NCBI GenBank assembly: GCA_041481445.1
Contig: JBGPBV010000080.1
Span: 1 to 28,693, forward strand
Length of the DNA: 28,693 bases
DNA from: AA29 sp041481445
Lineage (GTDB): Bacteria; Acidobacteriota; Vicinamibacteria; Fen-336
Direction: 5' to 3'
The notes under the pieces: generated by a model
What the model was told of the DNA's origin: nothing
Databases searched by the model: none
Seen by the model: only the letters and a program-made list of their open reading frames with translations
Made by a program: the position numbers and the translations under genes
Shown here: positions 19,869 to 28,656 of the stretch, one piece after another
How the letters are laid out: each line of letters begins with the position of its first letter
Numbering within the stretch: position 1 is the first letter of the stretch

Positions 19869-22775
19869 GTGGACCCGACGTCCCGCTGGCGCGAACACGA
19901 CGAGGACGCCCTCGGCCGCGACGTCGATCACCTCGGGCGCCTGCTGGGAGAAGTCCTGCGCGAGCAGGAGGGAGAGAAGGGCTTTGCCCTGGTGGAGGAG
20001 TATCGCGCCCGGACCAAGGCCCTGCGCGCGGACGGCGGCCGGCCGCCCGACTTCGGGACCGACGGCCAGACCCTCCTGCGCCGCACGGAGGGCCTGAGCC
20101 TCGACGAGGCGCGCCTCCTCGTCCGCGCCTTCACCGCCTACTTCCATCTCGTGAACATGGCCGAGGAGCACCATCGCCTGCGCGTGCTGCGCCAGCGCGA
20201 GCGCCAGACCGAGGCCTCGGAAGGCGGCTACAAGGAGTCCGTGGCGGAGGCGGTGGCCCTGGCCGCCCAGGCCGGGGTCCCGGCGGAGGTCCTGCAACGG
20301 CGGCTTCAGGACCTCCTCGTCGAGCCGGTCTTCACCGCCCACCCGACGGAGGCGCGGCGCCGGACGGTCCTGGACAAGCTCCGCCGCCTGGCCGGCCTGT
20401 CGGAGGCGCTGGAAGACCCGCGCCTGCCTCCCGGCCCGCGGGCCGAGGTGAGGGACCGCATCCGCGAGGAGATCACCGCCCTCTGGAGGAGCGAGGAGGT
20501 GCACCGCCGCGCACCCGCCGTGTTCGACGAGGTCAACAACGGCCTCTACTACTTCGAGCACTCGCTGTGGGAGGTGGTGCCGCGCATCTACGCCGACCTC
20601 GAGCGCGCCCTGGAGCGCTCCTACCCCGGGCAGGCCTTCGAGGTGCCGCCCCTCCTGCGCTTCGGGTCCTGGGTGGGCGGCGACCGCGACGGCAACCCGC
20701 ACGTCACCGCCGCCGTCACCGAGCACACGCTGCTCGTCCACCGGGAGACGGCCCTCGGGCTCTACGAGGGAGAGCTGGAGCGGCTGCAGCGCCATCTGAG
20801 CGTGGCCATGGAGGACGGCCGCCTCACTCCCGCCCTGCGCGAGAGCCTGGCCCGCGACGCCGCCGACCTGCCCGACATCGCCGGCTCCGCCCAGGCCCAG
20901 TTCGCCTCCGAGCCCTATCGGCGGAAGGTGGCCTTCATGCGGGCGCGCGTGCAGGCGGCGCGCCGCCTCAACGCCGTGCGGCGGGCGGAGGTGCTGGCGC
21001 GGGGGACGATCGGTCCCGCGGAGGAGCGCGCGGTCACCCGGGCCCAGCGGCTCTGGTCCCGCATGACGGAGCCGCCGCGCCCGTCCGACGCCGGCGCCGC
21101 CTACCGCCGGGCCGCCCGGTTCCGTGACGACCTGCGCCTCATCGCCGAGAGCCTGCGCGCGCAGGGCGCGCACCGCCTGGCCGGCGGCCTGCTGCGCGAC
21201 CTCGAGCGGCGCGCGGAGTCCTTCGGCTTCCAGCTCGCCCGCCTCGACCTGCGCCAGCACAGCCGCGTCAACGCGGAGGCGCTGGCCGAGCTGCTGCGCA
21301 CCGCCGGGGTCGAGCACGACTACCTGTCGCTCTCGGAGGCGGAGCGCACGGCGGTGCTCGTGCGCGAGCTCCGGAACCCGCGCCCGCTGGCTCCTCCCCA
21401 TCGCCGGTGGTCGGAGGCCACGGCGGAGGTGCTCGCCCTCTTCCAGACCACGCGGCGGATGCAGGAGGAGCTGGGGACGGAGGCCTGCAACGTCTACATC
21501 GTCTCCATGACCGCGGGCGTGAGCGACATCCTCACCCCGCTGCTCTTCGCCAAGGAGGCGGGCGTGTTCGCGCCGGAGGCGGACCCGCCGGTCAGCGGCC
21601 TGCAGGTCGTGCCCCTGTTCGAGACGATCGAGGACCTGCGCGGCTGCCGCGCCATCCTGGCCGAGCTGCTCTCCCTGCCCGTCTACCGGCGCCACCTCCA
21701 GGCCTGGGGCGGGCTCCAGCAGGTCATGCTCGGCTATTCCGACAGCAACAAGGACGGCGGGTTCGTCACCTCCAACTGGGAGCTGTACCGGGCGCAGCGG
21801 GAGCTGGTGGACGTCTGCGGCGCGGAGGGCGTGCGCCTGCTGCTCTTCCACGGACGAGGCGGCGCGGTGGGCCGCGGGGGCGGGCCCACCAACCGCGCCA
21901 TCCTGGGCCAGCCCCGGGGCAGCGTCGCCTCCGGGATCCGCATCACCGAGCAGGGCGAGGTCGCGTTCGCGCGCTACGGCCACACCGGCATCGCCCACCG
22001 CCATCTCGAGCAGACGCTCAACGCCGTGATCCGCGCCGGCCTGCGCGACACCGCCCCCACGGAGCCGGCGGCGGAATGGGTGCGGACCATGGACGCCCTC
22101 TCCGAGGCCGGCTACCGCGCGTACCGCGCCCTGGTCTACGAGCCTCCGGGCTTCCTCTCGTACTTCCACCAGGCCACGCCGATCGACCAGGTGGCCGACC
22201 TGCGCATCGGCTCGCGCCCGGCCAAGCGCAAGGGCGGCGAGAAGATCGAGGACCTGCGCGCGATCCCCTGGGTCTTCAGCTGGACGCAGAGCCGGCACGG
22301 CCTGCCCGGGTGGTACGGGCTGGGAGCGGCCCTGGCCGAGGTCCTGCGCGACCCGGCGAGCGGCGACCGCCTCAAGGCCATGCACCGCGACTGGCCCTTC
22401 TTCCGGTCGCTGATCGACAACGCCCAGCTGAGCCTGGGGCGGTCGGACCGCGCGATCGCGCGACTCTACGCCGGTCTCGTCTTTCCGGACGAGCGGCGCG
22501 AGCGCGTGTTCGGGGCGGTGCTCGAGGAGTGGGACCGCGCCGAGCGCGGCATCCTGGCCGTCACCGGCACCTCCGAGGTCCTGGAGGACGCCCCCCTGCT
22601 GCGCCGCTCGATCCGCCTGCGCAACCCCTACGTCGATCCCATGAGCTTCGTCCAGGTCACGACGCTGCGGCGGCTGCGCGGCCTGGGCGAGGACGACCCC
22701 GACGCCGAGGACGTGCGGGACGTGGTGGCGCTGAGCGTCAACGGGATCGCGGCTGGCCTGCAGAACACGGGCTGA
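19869..22775 (+). CDS. ppc: Phosphoenolpyruvate carboxylase
   Basis: This 968-residue protein is a full bacterial-type phosphoenolpyruvate carboxylase. Motifs in order are VFTAHPTEARRRTVLDKL (catalytic His), FGSWVGGDRDGNPHVT, MLGYSDSNKDGGF, LFHGRGGAVGRGGGPTN, IPWVFSWTQSRHGLPGWYG and the C-terminal QNTG, which is almost invariant in the family. It adds bicarbonate to phosphoenolpyruvate to form oxaloacetate, refilling the TCA cycle. Length is slightly above the usual ~880-930 because of a longer N-terminus and linkers. GTG 19869 is the first start codon after the TACAAT element and begins the family-like DPTSRWREHDEDALGRD; the open frame upstream is antisense filler. It converges on the TPR gene with a 13-base gap. 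Confidence 0.97.
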   Translation: MDPTSRWREHDEDALGRDVDHLGRLLGEVLREQEGEKGFALVEEYRARTKALRADGGRPPDFGTDGQTLLRRTEGLSLDEARLLVRAFTAYFHLVNMAEEHHRLRVLRQRERQTEASEGGYKESVAEAVALAAQAGVPAEVLQRRLQDLLVEPVFTAHPTEARRRTVLDKLRRLAGLSEALEDPRLPPGPRAEVRDRIREEITALWRSEEVHRRAPAVFDEVNNGLYYFEHSLWEVVPRIYADLERALERSYPGQAFEVPPLLRFGSWVGGDRDGNPHVTAAVTEHTLLVHRETALGLYEGELERLQRHLSVAMEDGRLTPALRESLARDAADLPDIAGSAQAQFASEPYRRKVAFMRARVQAARRLNAVRRAEVLARGTIGPAEERAVTRAQRLWSRMTEPPRPSDAGAAYRRAARFRDDLRLIAESLRAQGAHRLAGGLLRDLERRAESFGFQLARLDLRQHSRVNAEALAELLRTAGVEHDYLSLSEAERTAVLVRELRNPRPLAPPHRRWSEATAEVLALFQTTRRMQEELGTEACNVYIVSMTAGVSDILTPLLFAKEAGVFAPEADPPVSGLQVVPLFETIEDLRGCRAILAELLSLPVYRRHLQAWGGLQQVMLGYSDSNKDGGFVTSNWELYRAQRELVDVCGAEGVRLLLFHGRGGAVGRGGGPTNRAILGQPRGSVASGIRITEQGEVAFARYGHTGIAHRHLEQTLNAVIRAGLRDTAPTEPAAEWVRTMDALSEAGYRAYRALVYEPPGFLSYFHQATPIDQVADLRIGSRPAKRKGGEKIEDLRAIPWVFSWTQSRHGLPGWYGLGAALAEVLRDPASGDRLKAMHRDWPFFRSLIDNAQLSLGRSDRAIARLYAGLVFPDERRERVFGAVLEEWDRAERGILAVTGTSEVLEDAPLLRRSIRLRNPYVDPMSFVQVTTLRRLRGLGEDDPDAEDVRDVVALSVNGIAAGLQNTG

Positions 22776-22788
22776 GGCTCGATCCCGT

Positions 22789-23352
22789 CTAGGACCTGGG
22801 CCAGCGTTCGCCGCGCTTGGCGGCTTCGTAGGCGGCGCGCGCGGCCGGACGCCGGTCGAGGACGGTGGGATCGAGCTGGAGCGCGCTCTCGAACTCGGCG
22901 GCCGCGTCCGCCGGGCGGTCGAGCCGGGCCAGCGCGCTGGCCAGGAGCACATGGCCCTCGGGATCCGCCGGGCGCAGCCGGGTGGCCTCTCGTAGCTCCG
23001 GCTCGGCCTCCGCGGCCCGGTCCAGCATCTGCAGGAGGGCGGAGCCGAGCCGGAGGCGCGCCTCGGCGTCGGCGGGCCGGCGAGCGACTGCGCCACGGTA
23101 GACGTCGACGACCTCATCCCAGCGCGCGAGATCGGCCAGGCGGCCGGCGAGGACGGCCTCGATCGCGGGCTGGCGTGCGGCGGGCAGGCCCAGGTCGAGG
23201 GCGCGGCGGCAGGCGGTCACGGACGCCTCGCCGGTCGCGCGCGTGCAGGTCCGGGCCTGGGCGATGGCCGGCCCGGCCGTACCCTGGGCCGAGGCGGCGG
23301 GCACCCCGATGCCCGCGAACAGGGCGAGCACGGCGGATACCGCGCGTCTCAG
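22789..23352 (-). CDS. Exported TPR-repeat protein
   Basis: This small protein (187 residues from CTG 23352) has a signal peptide (RRAVSAVLALFAGIGVPAASA) and about three tetratricopeptide-like helix pairs (WDEVVDVYRGAVARRPADAEA, AAEAEPELREATRLRPADPEG, PADAAAEFESALQLDP). TPR domains bind other proteins; the partner is unknown. The start is unusual. There is no in-frame ATG, GTG or TTG before the signal peptide; GTG 23331 would remove its basic part. CTG 23352 overlaps the upstream dehydrogenase stop (CTGA) and has AAGGA six bases before it, so a CTG start with coupling is the best reading. It follows the aminotransferase and dehydrogenase genes in the same direction. Confidence 0.75.
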   Translation of the reverse strand: MRRAVSAVLALFAGIGVPAASAQGTAGPAIAQARTCTRATGEASVTACRRALDLGLPAARQPAIEAVLAGRLADLARWDEVVDVYRGAVARRPADAEARLRLGSALLQMLDRAAEAEPELREATRLRPADPEGHVLLASALARLDRPADAAAEFESALQLDPTVLDRRPAARAAYEAAKRGERWPRS

Positions 23353-24452
23353 AAGGCTTCCTTGTTCACGACGTACGGCATCTTCTTGGGGTCGCCGTCG
23401 TGGCGGCGCTCGAGGACGTCGATCACGGCCTGCACGGCACGGCCCGCCATTCCGATGTTGGGATCGGGCGACAGGCGCGTGGCGCGCGCCGCGGACGCGA
23501 AGTGGTGGAACACGCGCAGCTTCAGCTTGAGCGCGTCGTCGCGCAGCGGGCTGTCCGCGGGCAGCGGCTCCGTCTCGAACACGTCCAGGGCGGCCCCCGC
23601 GATCCATCCCTCCCGCAGCGCGCGGGCCAGGGCACCTTCGTCCACCACCGGGCCCCGCGAGGTGTTGACCAGGTACGCCGTCGGCTTCATGAGGCGCAGG
23701 CGGCGGTCGTCCATGAGGTGGAAGGTCGGCTCCTCCGCCTCGCCCGGCCGCGTGAGGTTCACGTGCAGGGTCACGAAGTCGGCCCTGCCCAGCCCCTCCT
23801 CGAAGGGCACGTAGTCGATCGTCTGGAGGCGCGAGACGAGGCCCTCTTCCTGCCGGACCTTCATCACCCGCCGCACGGACTCGACGAACTTGCGGTCCTG
23901 GTAGGCGGGGTCGTAGCACAGGACGTCCATGTCGAACCCGACGGCCTTCTTGATGAAGCTCTTCCCGATGCGGCCGGTGCCCACCACCAGCACCGTCTTG
24001 CCCGTGACCTCGTCGCCGAGCCAGGGATGATACGGGTGCCAGGTGGACCAGGTCTTCTCGCGCACCATCTGCTCGGAGGGCCAGGTCATGCGCGCCACGG
24101 TCCCCATGATGACGAACGCGAACTCGGCGGTGGCGTCGGTGAGCACGTCCGCGGTGTTGCTGAAGGGGATCTTGTGCGTGTTCGCGGAGGCGCGGTCGAT
24201 GTTGTCGAAGCCGACCGCGTCCTGGGCCACCACCTTGAGCCCGGCCGCCTTCCCCGCCGCGAAGACCTCCTCGTCGATCTCGTCGCGCAGGGTGGTGATG
24301 AGGGCGTCGATCCCGCTCCTGACCTTCTCCAGGACCAGGGCCCGCGGGGGCGGCTCGATGTGGTCGTACACCTCGAGCTCCCAGCCCTTGTCCCGCAGCC
24401 GCTGCAGCGCATCCTGCCCGATGTCGGTGGTGGCGAAGATGCGGAAGGTCAT
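23349..24452 (-). CDS. NAD(P)-dependent D-isomer 2-hydroxyacid dehydrogenase
   Basis: This 367-residue protein has the two-domain fold of the family. The nucleotide-binding GTGRIG is at 158-163, the substrate Arg266 is in VNTSRGPVVDEGAL, the acidic residue is in DVFETEPL (about 293), and the catalytic His317 is in HHFASAA. It should reduce a 2-keto acid or oxidise a D-2-hydroxyacid. It is some 40-50 residues longer than usual, with an insertion (about 183-215) after the cofactor strand and a C-terminal extension. HxAS stands after VFH rather than the usual TPH. ATG 24452 is four bases after the aminotransferase stop, so both belong to one operon, consistent with interconversion of a keto acid and an amino acid. 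The substrate cannot be read from the sequence. Confidence 0.9.
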   Translation of the reverse strand: MTFRIFATTDIGQDALQRLRDKGWELEVYDHIEPPPRALVLEKVRSGIDALITTLRDEIDEEVFAAGKAAGLKVVAQDAVGFDNIDRASANTHKIPFSNTADVLTDATAEFAFVIMGTVARMTWPSEQMVREKTWSTWHPYHPWLGDEVTGKTVLVVGTGRIGKSFIKKAVGFDMDVLCYDPAYQDRKFVESVRRVMKVRQEEGLVSRLQTIDYVPFEEGLGRADFVTLHVNLTRPGEAEEPTFHLMDDRRLRLMKPTAYLVNTSRGPVVDEGALARALREGWIAGAALDVFETEPLPADSPLRDDALKLKLRVFHHFASAARATRLSPDPNIGMAGRAVQAVIDVLERRHDGDPKKMPYVVNKEAF

Positions 24453-24456
24453 GCCT

Positions 24457-25617
24457 TCAGGCCTTGACCACCGACGAGATCCTCTTCAGGGCCTCCTGTA
24501 TGTTCTCCATGCTGTTCGCGTACGAGAAGCGCAGGTGCCCCTCCCCGAACTCGCCGAAGGCGGTCCCGCTCAGGCAGGCCACGCCCCCCTCGTCGAGCAG
24601 CTTGTCGGCCAGGGCCTTGCTGCCGTAGCCCGTGCGCGTGATGTTGGGGAAGACGTAGAAGGCGCCCTTGGGGCGCGCGCAGGTGAACCCCGGGATCGCG
24701 CGCAGGCCGTCCACGATGGCGTCGCGGCGCCGCCGGAACTCGGCCACCATCGCCTCTACCGACGACTGGTCGCCGCGCAGCGCCTGCACGGCCGCGAGCT
24801 GGCTGAAGGTCGCGGTGCAGGAGGTGGCGTTGGTCTGCAGCTTGGCCACGACCTGGGCCATGGGCGCGGCCATGATGCCGTAGCCGAGCCGCCAGCCCGT
24901 CATGGCGTAGGTCTTCGAGAACCCGTCGAGCACGATGGCCAGCGACTCCATGCCCGGGATGGCTGCGATCGACTTGTGCTCGGCGTCGTAGAGGATGCGC
25001 GAGTAGATCTCGTCGGACAGGACGGGCACGTTGTAGCGGACGGCCACCTCGGCGATCGCGCGCAGGCCGCTCTCGGGGATGATCCCGCCCGTGGGGTTGT
25101 GCGGGTAGTTCAAGATGATGAGGCGGGTCTTGGGTCCCACCCGCTCGCAGAGCTGGCCCACGTCCAGGGTGAAGTTCTTCTCCTCGAGCAGGCGCACCGG
25201 CACCGGGATCCCGCCGATGTAGCGGATCATCGACTCGTAGATCGGGAAGCCGGGGTTGGGGTACAGGACCTCGTCGCCCTCGTCCACGAGGGCCAGGATC
25301 ACGAAGAACATGATCGGCTTGCCGCCCGGAGTCACCACCACCATCTCGGGGGTGGCGCGCACGCCGCGGCGGCGGGTCGAGTCCTCCGCCACCGCCTCCC
25401 GCAGCTCGGGCAGGCCGGCGGAGGGGCCGTAGTGCGTGGCCCCCTTGTGCAGCGCGTCGACCGCGGCCTGGGTGATGTGGGCGGGCGTGTCGAAATCGGG
25501 CTCGCCGATCTCGAGGTGCACGACGTTGCGCCCCTGGGCCTCGAGGGCGCGGGCGCGGACGAGCACCTCGAAGGCCGTCTCCGTCCCCAGCCGCGCCATC
25601 CGCTGAGAGAGCCTCAC
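24457..25617 (-). CDS. PLP-dependent class I/II aminotransferase
   Basis: This 386-residue protein is a fold-type I aminotransferase of the aspartate aminotransferase class (Igamma-like). The cofactor Lys235 is in GFSKTYAMTGWRLGY, Asn174 is in NYPHNPTGG, and the Asp/Tyr pair is in VLSDEIYSRILY (D202, Y205). A C-terminal Arg in HLRFSYA likely binds the substrate carboxylate. It moves an amino group between an amino acid and a 2-keto acid; aspartate, alanine or aromatic substrates are possible. GTG 25617 has GGAGG six bases upstream; ATG 25599 is an alternative. TAGAGT (25650-25645) could be the -10. It leads an operon with the 2-hydroxyacid dehydrogenase. Confidence 0.93.
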   Translation of the reverse strand: MRLSQRMARLGTETAFEVLVRARALEAQGRNVVHLEIGEPDFDTPAHITQAAVDALHKGATHYGPSAGLPELREAVAEDSTRRRGVRATPEMVVVTPGGKPIMFFVILALVDEGDEVLYPNPGFPIYESMIRYIGGIPVPVRLLEEKNFTLDVGQLCERVGPKTRLIILNYPHNPTGGIIPESGLRAIAEVAVRYNVPVLSDEIYSRILYDAEHKSIAAIPGMESLAIVLDGFSKTYAMTGWRLGYGIMAAPMAQVVAKLQTNATSCTATFSQLAAVQALRGDQSSVEAMVAEFRRRRDAIVDGLRAIPGFTCARPKGAFYVFPNITRTGYGSKALADKLLDEGGVACLSGTAFGEFGEGHLRFSYANSMENIQEALKRISSVVKA

Positions 25618-25644
25618 CGCGACGCCTCCGTGGAAAGGGGAACT

Positions 25645-25650
25645 ACTCTA
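25645..25650 (-). promoter_or_regulatory. Possible -10 element of the aminotransferase operon
   Basis: TAGAGT on the minus strand in the 103-base gap between the divergent aminotransferase and M16 peptidase genes. Confidence 0.3.
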
Positions 25651-25687
25651 TCGCGAGGCCGGCCGCGCAGGTAGGATCCACATGTTC

Positions 25688-25693
25688 TAGGCT
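25688..25693 (+). promoter_or_regulatory. -10 element of the M16 peptidase gene
   Basis: TAGGCT, the same hexamer as at two other promoters in the window; the start of transcription would be near 25700, before GGGAGGA and TTG 25721. Confidence 0.35.
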
Positions 25694-25720
25694 CTGGCGA
25701 CCGTGGGGCAGGGAGGACGC

Positions 25721-28582
25721 TTGAGAACACGATTCTTCGTGGTGCTGGCCCTGGCGCTGGCCCCCGCACTGTCCGCCTACGACGCGCCGAAGGCGAGCCC
25801 GATACCGGCTCCGTCCCTCCGCGAGTACCGGCTCGAGGAGCCGCTCCCGTTCGATCCCGTCGTCCGCCGCGGCCGCCTGCCCAGCGGGATGACCTACTAC
25901 CTCCGCCGCAACGGCCGGCCCGAGCACCGCGTGGCCCTCCGCCTCGCCGTCAACGCCGGCTCCGTGCTCGAGGAGGCGGACCAGCGCGGGCTGGCCCACA
26001 TGCTCGAGCACATGGCCTTCAACGGCAGCAAGCACTTCGCGCCCGGCGAGCTCGTCTCCTTCCTGGAGTCGATCGGCGCCCGCTTCGGCGCCGACGCCAA
26101 CGCCTTCACGAGCTTCGACGAGACGGTCTACATGCTGGAGGTGCCCAGCGACCGCTCGGGCCTGGTCGAGAAGGGCCTGACCGTGCTCGCCGACTTCGCG
26201 GGCGGCTGGACCCTGAGCCGGGAGGAGATCGACAAGGAGCGCGGGGTCGTCCTCGAGGAGTGGCGGCTGGGCCAGGGCGCGAACTCGCGCCTGCAGCGCC
26301 AGCAGTTCCCGGTCCTCATGCACGGCTCGCGCTACGCCGAGCGCCTCCCCATCGGCGATCCGGACGTCATCAAGGGCTTCGACCCCGCGCGGCTGCGCGC
26401 GTTCGCCCGCCAGTGGTACCGGCCCGAGCGCATGACGGTGGCGGTCGTGGGCGACATCGATCTGGACAAGGCCGAGCGCTGGGTGCAGGACAGGCTGAGC
26501 GAGGTCAAGGCCGCGGATCCCGGCCCCGAGCGTCCCGTCTATGACATTCCCAGCCACCCGGAGACGCTGGTCAGCGTGGCCACCGACCCCGAGGCGCGCG
26601 TCTCCGGCGTGTCCGTGATCTTCAAGCACCCGAAGCTGCCCGAGGGCTCCGTGGGCGACTATCGGCGCAGCCTGGTGGAGACGCTCTTCCACCAGATGGT
26701 GAACTCGCGCCTGGCCGAGGTGGCCCGCCGCGCGGACGCTCCCTTCCTCGGCGCCTCCTCCTCCAGCGGTGACCTCGGACGCACGGAGGAGACGGAGGTC
26801 CTGGGCGCGGTGGTGCCCGACGGCGGCATCCCGGCCGGCCTCGGGTCGCTGCTGACGGAGGCGGAGCGTGTCCGCCAGCACGGGTTCGCGGCGGCCGAGC
26901 TGGACCGGGCGCGGCGCGAGCTGCTGGCCCAGTACGAGCGCGCCTGGCAGGAGCGCGACAAGAGCGAGAGCAGCTCCTACGCGCGGGAGTACGTCTCGAA
27001 CTTCCTCACCGGCGAGCCCAGCCCCGGCATCGACGTGGAGCTGGCCCTGGTGCGCCGGTTCCTTCCCACGATCACCCTCGACGAAGTGCGCGACGTGACC
27101 CACCGCAACATCCACGAGGACAGCCGCGTCGTCCTGGCCGTAGCGCCCCAGAAGGAAGGCGTGGCCGTGCCGACGGAGGCGGAGGTCCGGGCGGTGCTGG
27201 CCTCCACCACGCAGGTCGCGGTCACCCCCTGGGAGGACCGCACGGCCGGACGCCAGCTCCTGGAGCACCCGCCCGCGGGGGGAACGGTCACCGCGCGCCG
27301 GAAGATCGAGCCGCTGGGGATCACGGTGGTGACGCTCTCGAACGGCGTCGAGGTCTGGCTCAAGCCCACCGACTTCAAGAACGACCAGGTCGTGTTCGGA
27401 GCGGACGCCCTGGGCGGCGCCTCCCTCGCCCCTCCCGAGCATGCGCTGGAGGCGCTGCTCTCACCCATCGCGGTGGGCGAGATGGGCGTCGGAGGCTTCA
27501 CCGCCGTCGAGCTCGAGAAGGTGCTGGCGGGCAAGCTGGTGCAGGTCTCGCCGGACGTGGACCACTACACGCAAGGGATCTCGGGATCGAGCACGCCCGC
27601 CGACCTCGAGACCGCGCTCCAGCTCGTGTACCTCGATTTCACCGCCCCCAACGACCGGCCGGAGGGCTTCGAGGTCCTCCGCCGTCGGCTGGAGACGGCG
27701 GTGGCCCACCGCGCCAGCGACCCCGGCTCCGTCTACGGGGACGCCATCATCGACGTCAACACCGGCGGGCACTACCTCTACCGGCCCGTCAAGCCGGAGG
27801 AGGTCCCGGGCCTCCGCCGCGAGGAGTCCCTCCGCTTCTACCGCGAGCGGTTCGCCAACGCCGCCGACTTCACGTTCATGTTCGTGGGGTCGTTCGACGT
27901 GGACACGCTGACCCCCCTCCTGGCCCGCTACCTGGGCGCGTTGCCCTCCACCGGCAAGGCGACCTCGCACTTCCAGGACCGCGGGCTCAAGTTCCCGGAA
28001 TCGGTCAAGAAGGCGGAGGTGCACAAGGGCCGGGAGCCGCGCAGCACGACCACCCTGACCTTCTTCGCGGACGCGGGAGGCGGCGAGTCCGACCGGCAAC
28101 AGGCCCTGTCCGCGGCCGGCGTCGTCCGCAACCGGCTGCGGGGGCTGCTGCGGGAGGAGATGTCGGGCACCTACGGAGTGTCCGTGTCCTATTCCGACGT
28201 GCGGCCGGTGCCGGGATACGGGACCATGACGATCTCGTTCGGGTCGTCCCCGGAGAACGCGGCCAAGCTCACCTCGGCCGTCTTCGACGAGCTCGACCGG
28301 CTGCAGGCGACGGGCCCCGGACCCGAGGACCTCAGCAAGGAGCTCGAGATCGAGCGGCGCGAGCTCGAGGTGGCGGAGCGCCAGAACGGCTACTGGCTGG
28401 GCGCGCTGCGGCGCGTCCACGTCCTCGGGCGCGATCCCCTCGTCCTCAAGAAGAGGCGCCAGGAGATCGACTCGATCAGGGCCGAGCGGCTGCAACTGGC
28501 CTTCCGGCGCTACTTCCCCTCCCGGCGCTACACGCAAGTGGTCCTGCTGCCGGAGACCCCGCCCGCGTCGTCGGGGCGCTAG
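25721..28582 (+). CDS. Exported M16-family zinc peptidase, two-lobed
   Basis: This 953-residue protein has a signal peptide (LRTRFFVVLALALAPALSA) and four M16-type domains. The active N-terminal lobe has the inverted zinc motif HMLEH (H93, E96, H97), NGSKHF, and the downstream ERGVVLEEWR that supplies the third ligand (probably E173). The C-terminal lobe (about 540-953) keeps the fold (LSNGVEVWLKPT, LREEMSGTYGVSVSYS) but has no HxxEH. Such proteins form a clamshell that degrades peptides, here outside the cytoplasm. TTG 25721 is preferred to GTG 25703, because GGGAGGA (25711-25717) stands between them and the TTG begins the signal peptide. It is divergent from the aminotransferase operon. Confidence 0.93.
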   Translation: MRTRFFVVLALALAPALSAYDAPKASPIPAPSLREYRLEEPLPFDPVVRRGRLPSGMTYYLRRNGRPEHRVALRLAVNAGSVLEEADQRGLAHMLEHMAFNGSKHFAPGELVSFLESIGARFGADANAFTSFDETVYMLEVPSDRSGLVEKGLTVLADFAGGWTLSREEIDKERGVVLEEWRLGQGANSRLQRQQFPVLMHGSRYAERLPIGDPDVIKGFDPARLRAFARQWYRPERMTVAVVGDIDLDKAERWVQDRLSEVKAADPGPERPVYDIPSHPETLVSVATDPEARVSGVSVIFKHPKLPEGSVGDYRRSLVETLFHQMVNSRLAEVARRADAPFLGASSSSGDLGRTEETEVLGAVVPDGGIPAGLGSLLTEAERVRQHGFAAAELDRARRELLAQYERAWQERDKSESSSYAREYVSNFLTGEPSPGIDVELALVRRFLPTITLDEVRDVTHRNIHEDSRVVLAVAPQKEGVAVPTEAEVRAVLASTTQVAVTPWEDRTAGRQLLEHPPAGGTVTARRKIEPLGITVVTLSNGVEVWLKPTDFKNDQVVFGADALGGASLAPPEHALEALLSPIAVGEMGVGGFTAVELEKVLAGKLVQVSPDVDHYTQGISGSSTPADLETALQLVYLDFTAPNDRPEGFEVLRRRLETAVAHRASDPGSVYGDAIIDVNTGGHYLYRPVKPEEVPGLRREESLRFYRERFANAADFTFMFVGSFDVDTLTPLLARYLGALPSTGKATSHFQDRGLKFPESVKKAEVHKGREPRSTTTLTFFADAGGGESDRQQALSAAGVVRNRLRGLLREEMSGTYGVSVSYSDVRPVPGYGTMTISFGSSPENAAKLTSAVFDELDRLQATGPGPEDLSKELEIERRELEVAERQNGYWLGALRRVHVLGRDPLVLKKRRQEIDSIRAERLQLAFRRYFPSRRYTQVVLLPETPPASSGR

Positions 28583-28622
28583 CTACTTTCCGGTGCAAAA
28601 GGCCCCCGATAAGTCTCGCCTA

Positions 28623-28628
28623 TAGAAT
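28623..28628 (+). promoter_or_regulatory. -10 element before the last gene
   Basis: TAGAAT (five of six consensus bases) in the 74-base gap after the M16 peptidase; the start of transcription would be near 28635. Confidence 0.4.
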
Positions 28629-28656
28629 CCCGGGCCTACGGCAGAGGAGGCAGATC

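Noticed and set aside
18711..23117. A 1,468-codon open frame on the minus strand covering all of ppc.
   Set aside because: Only its last ~360 codons encode the zinc peptidase. The rest is antisense to ppc in a frame where GC-rich codons rarely make stops, and its sequence is low-complexity His/Arg/Gly/Ala filler.
24043..25674. A 543-codon plus-strand frame opposite the aminotransferase.
   Set aside because: The aminotransferase motifs on the minus strand are complete; this frame is antisense filler.
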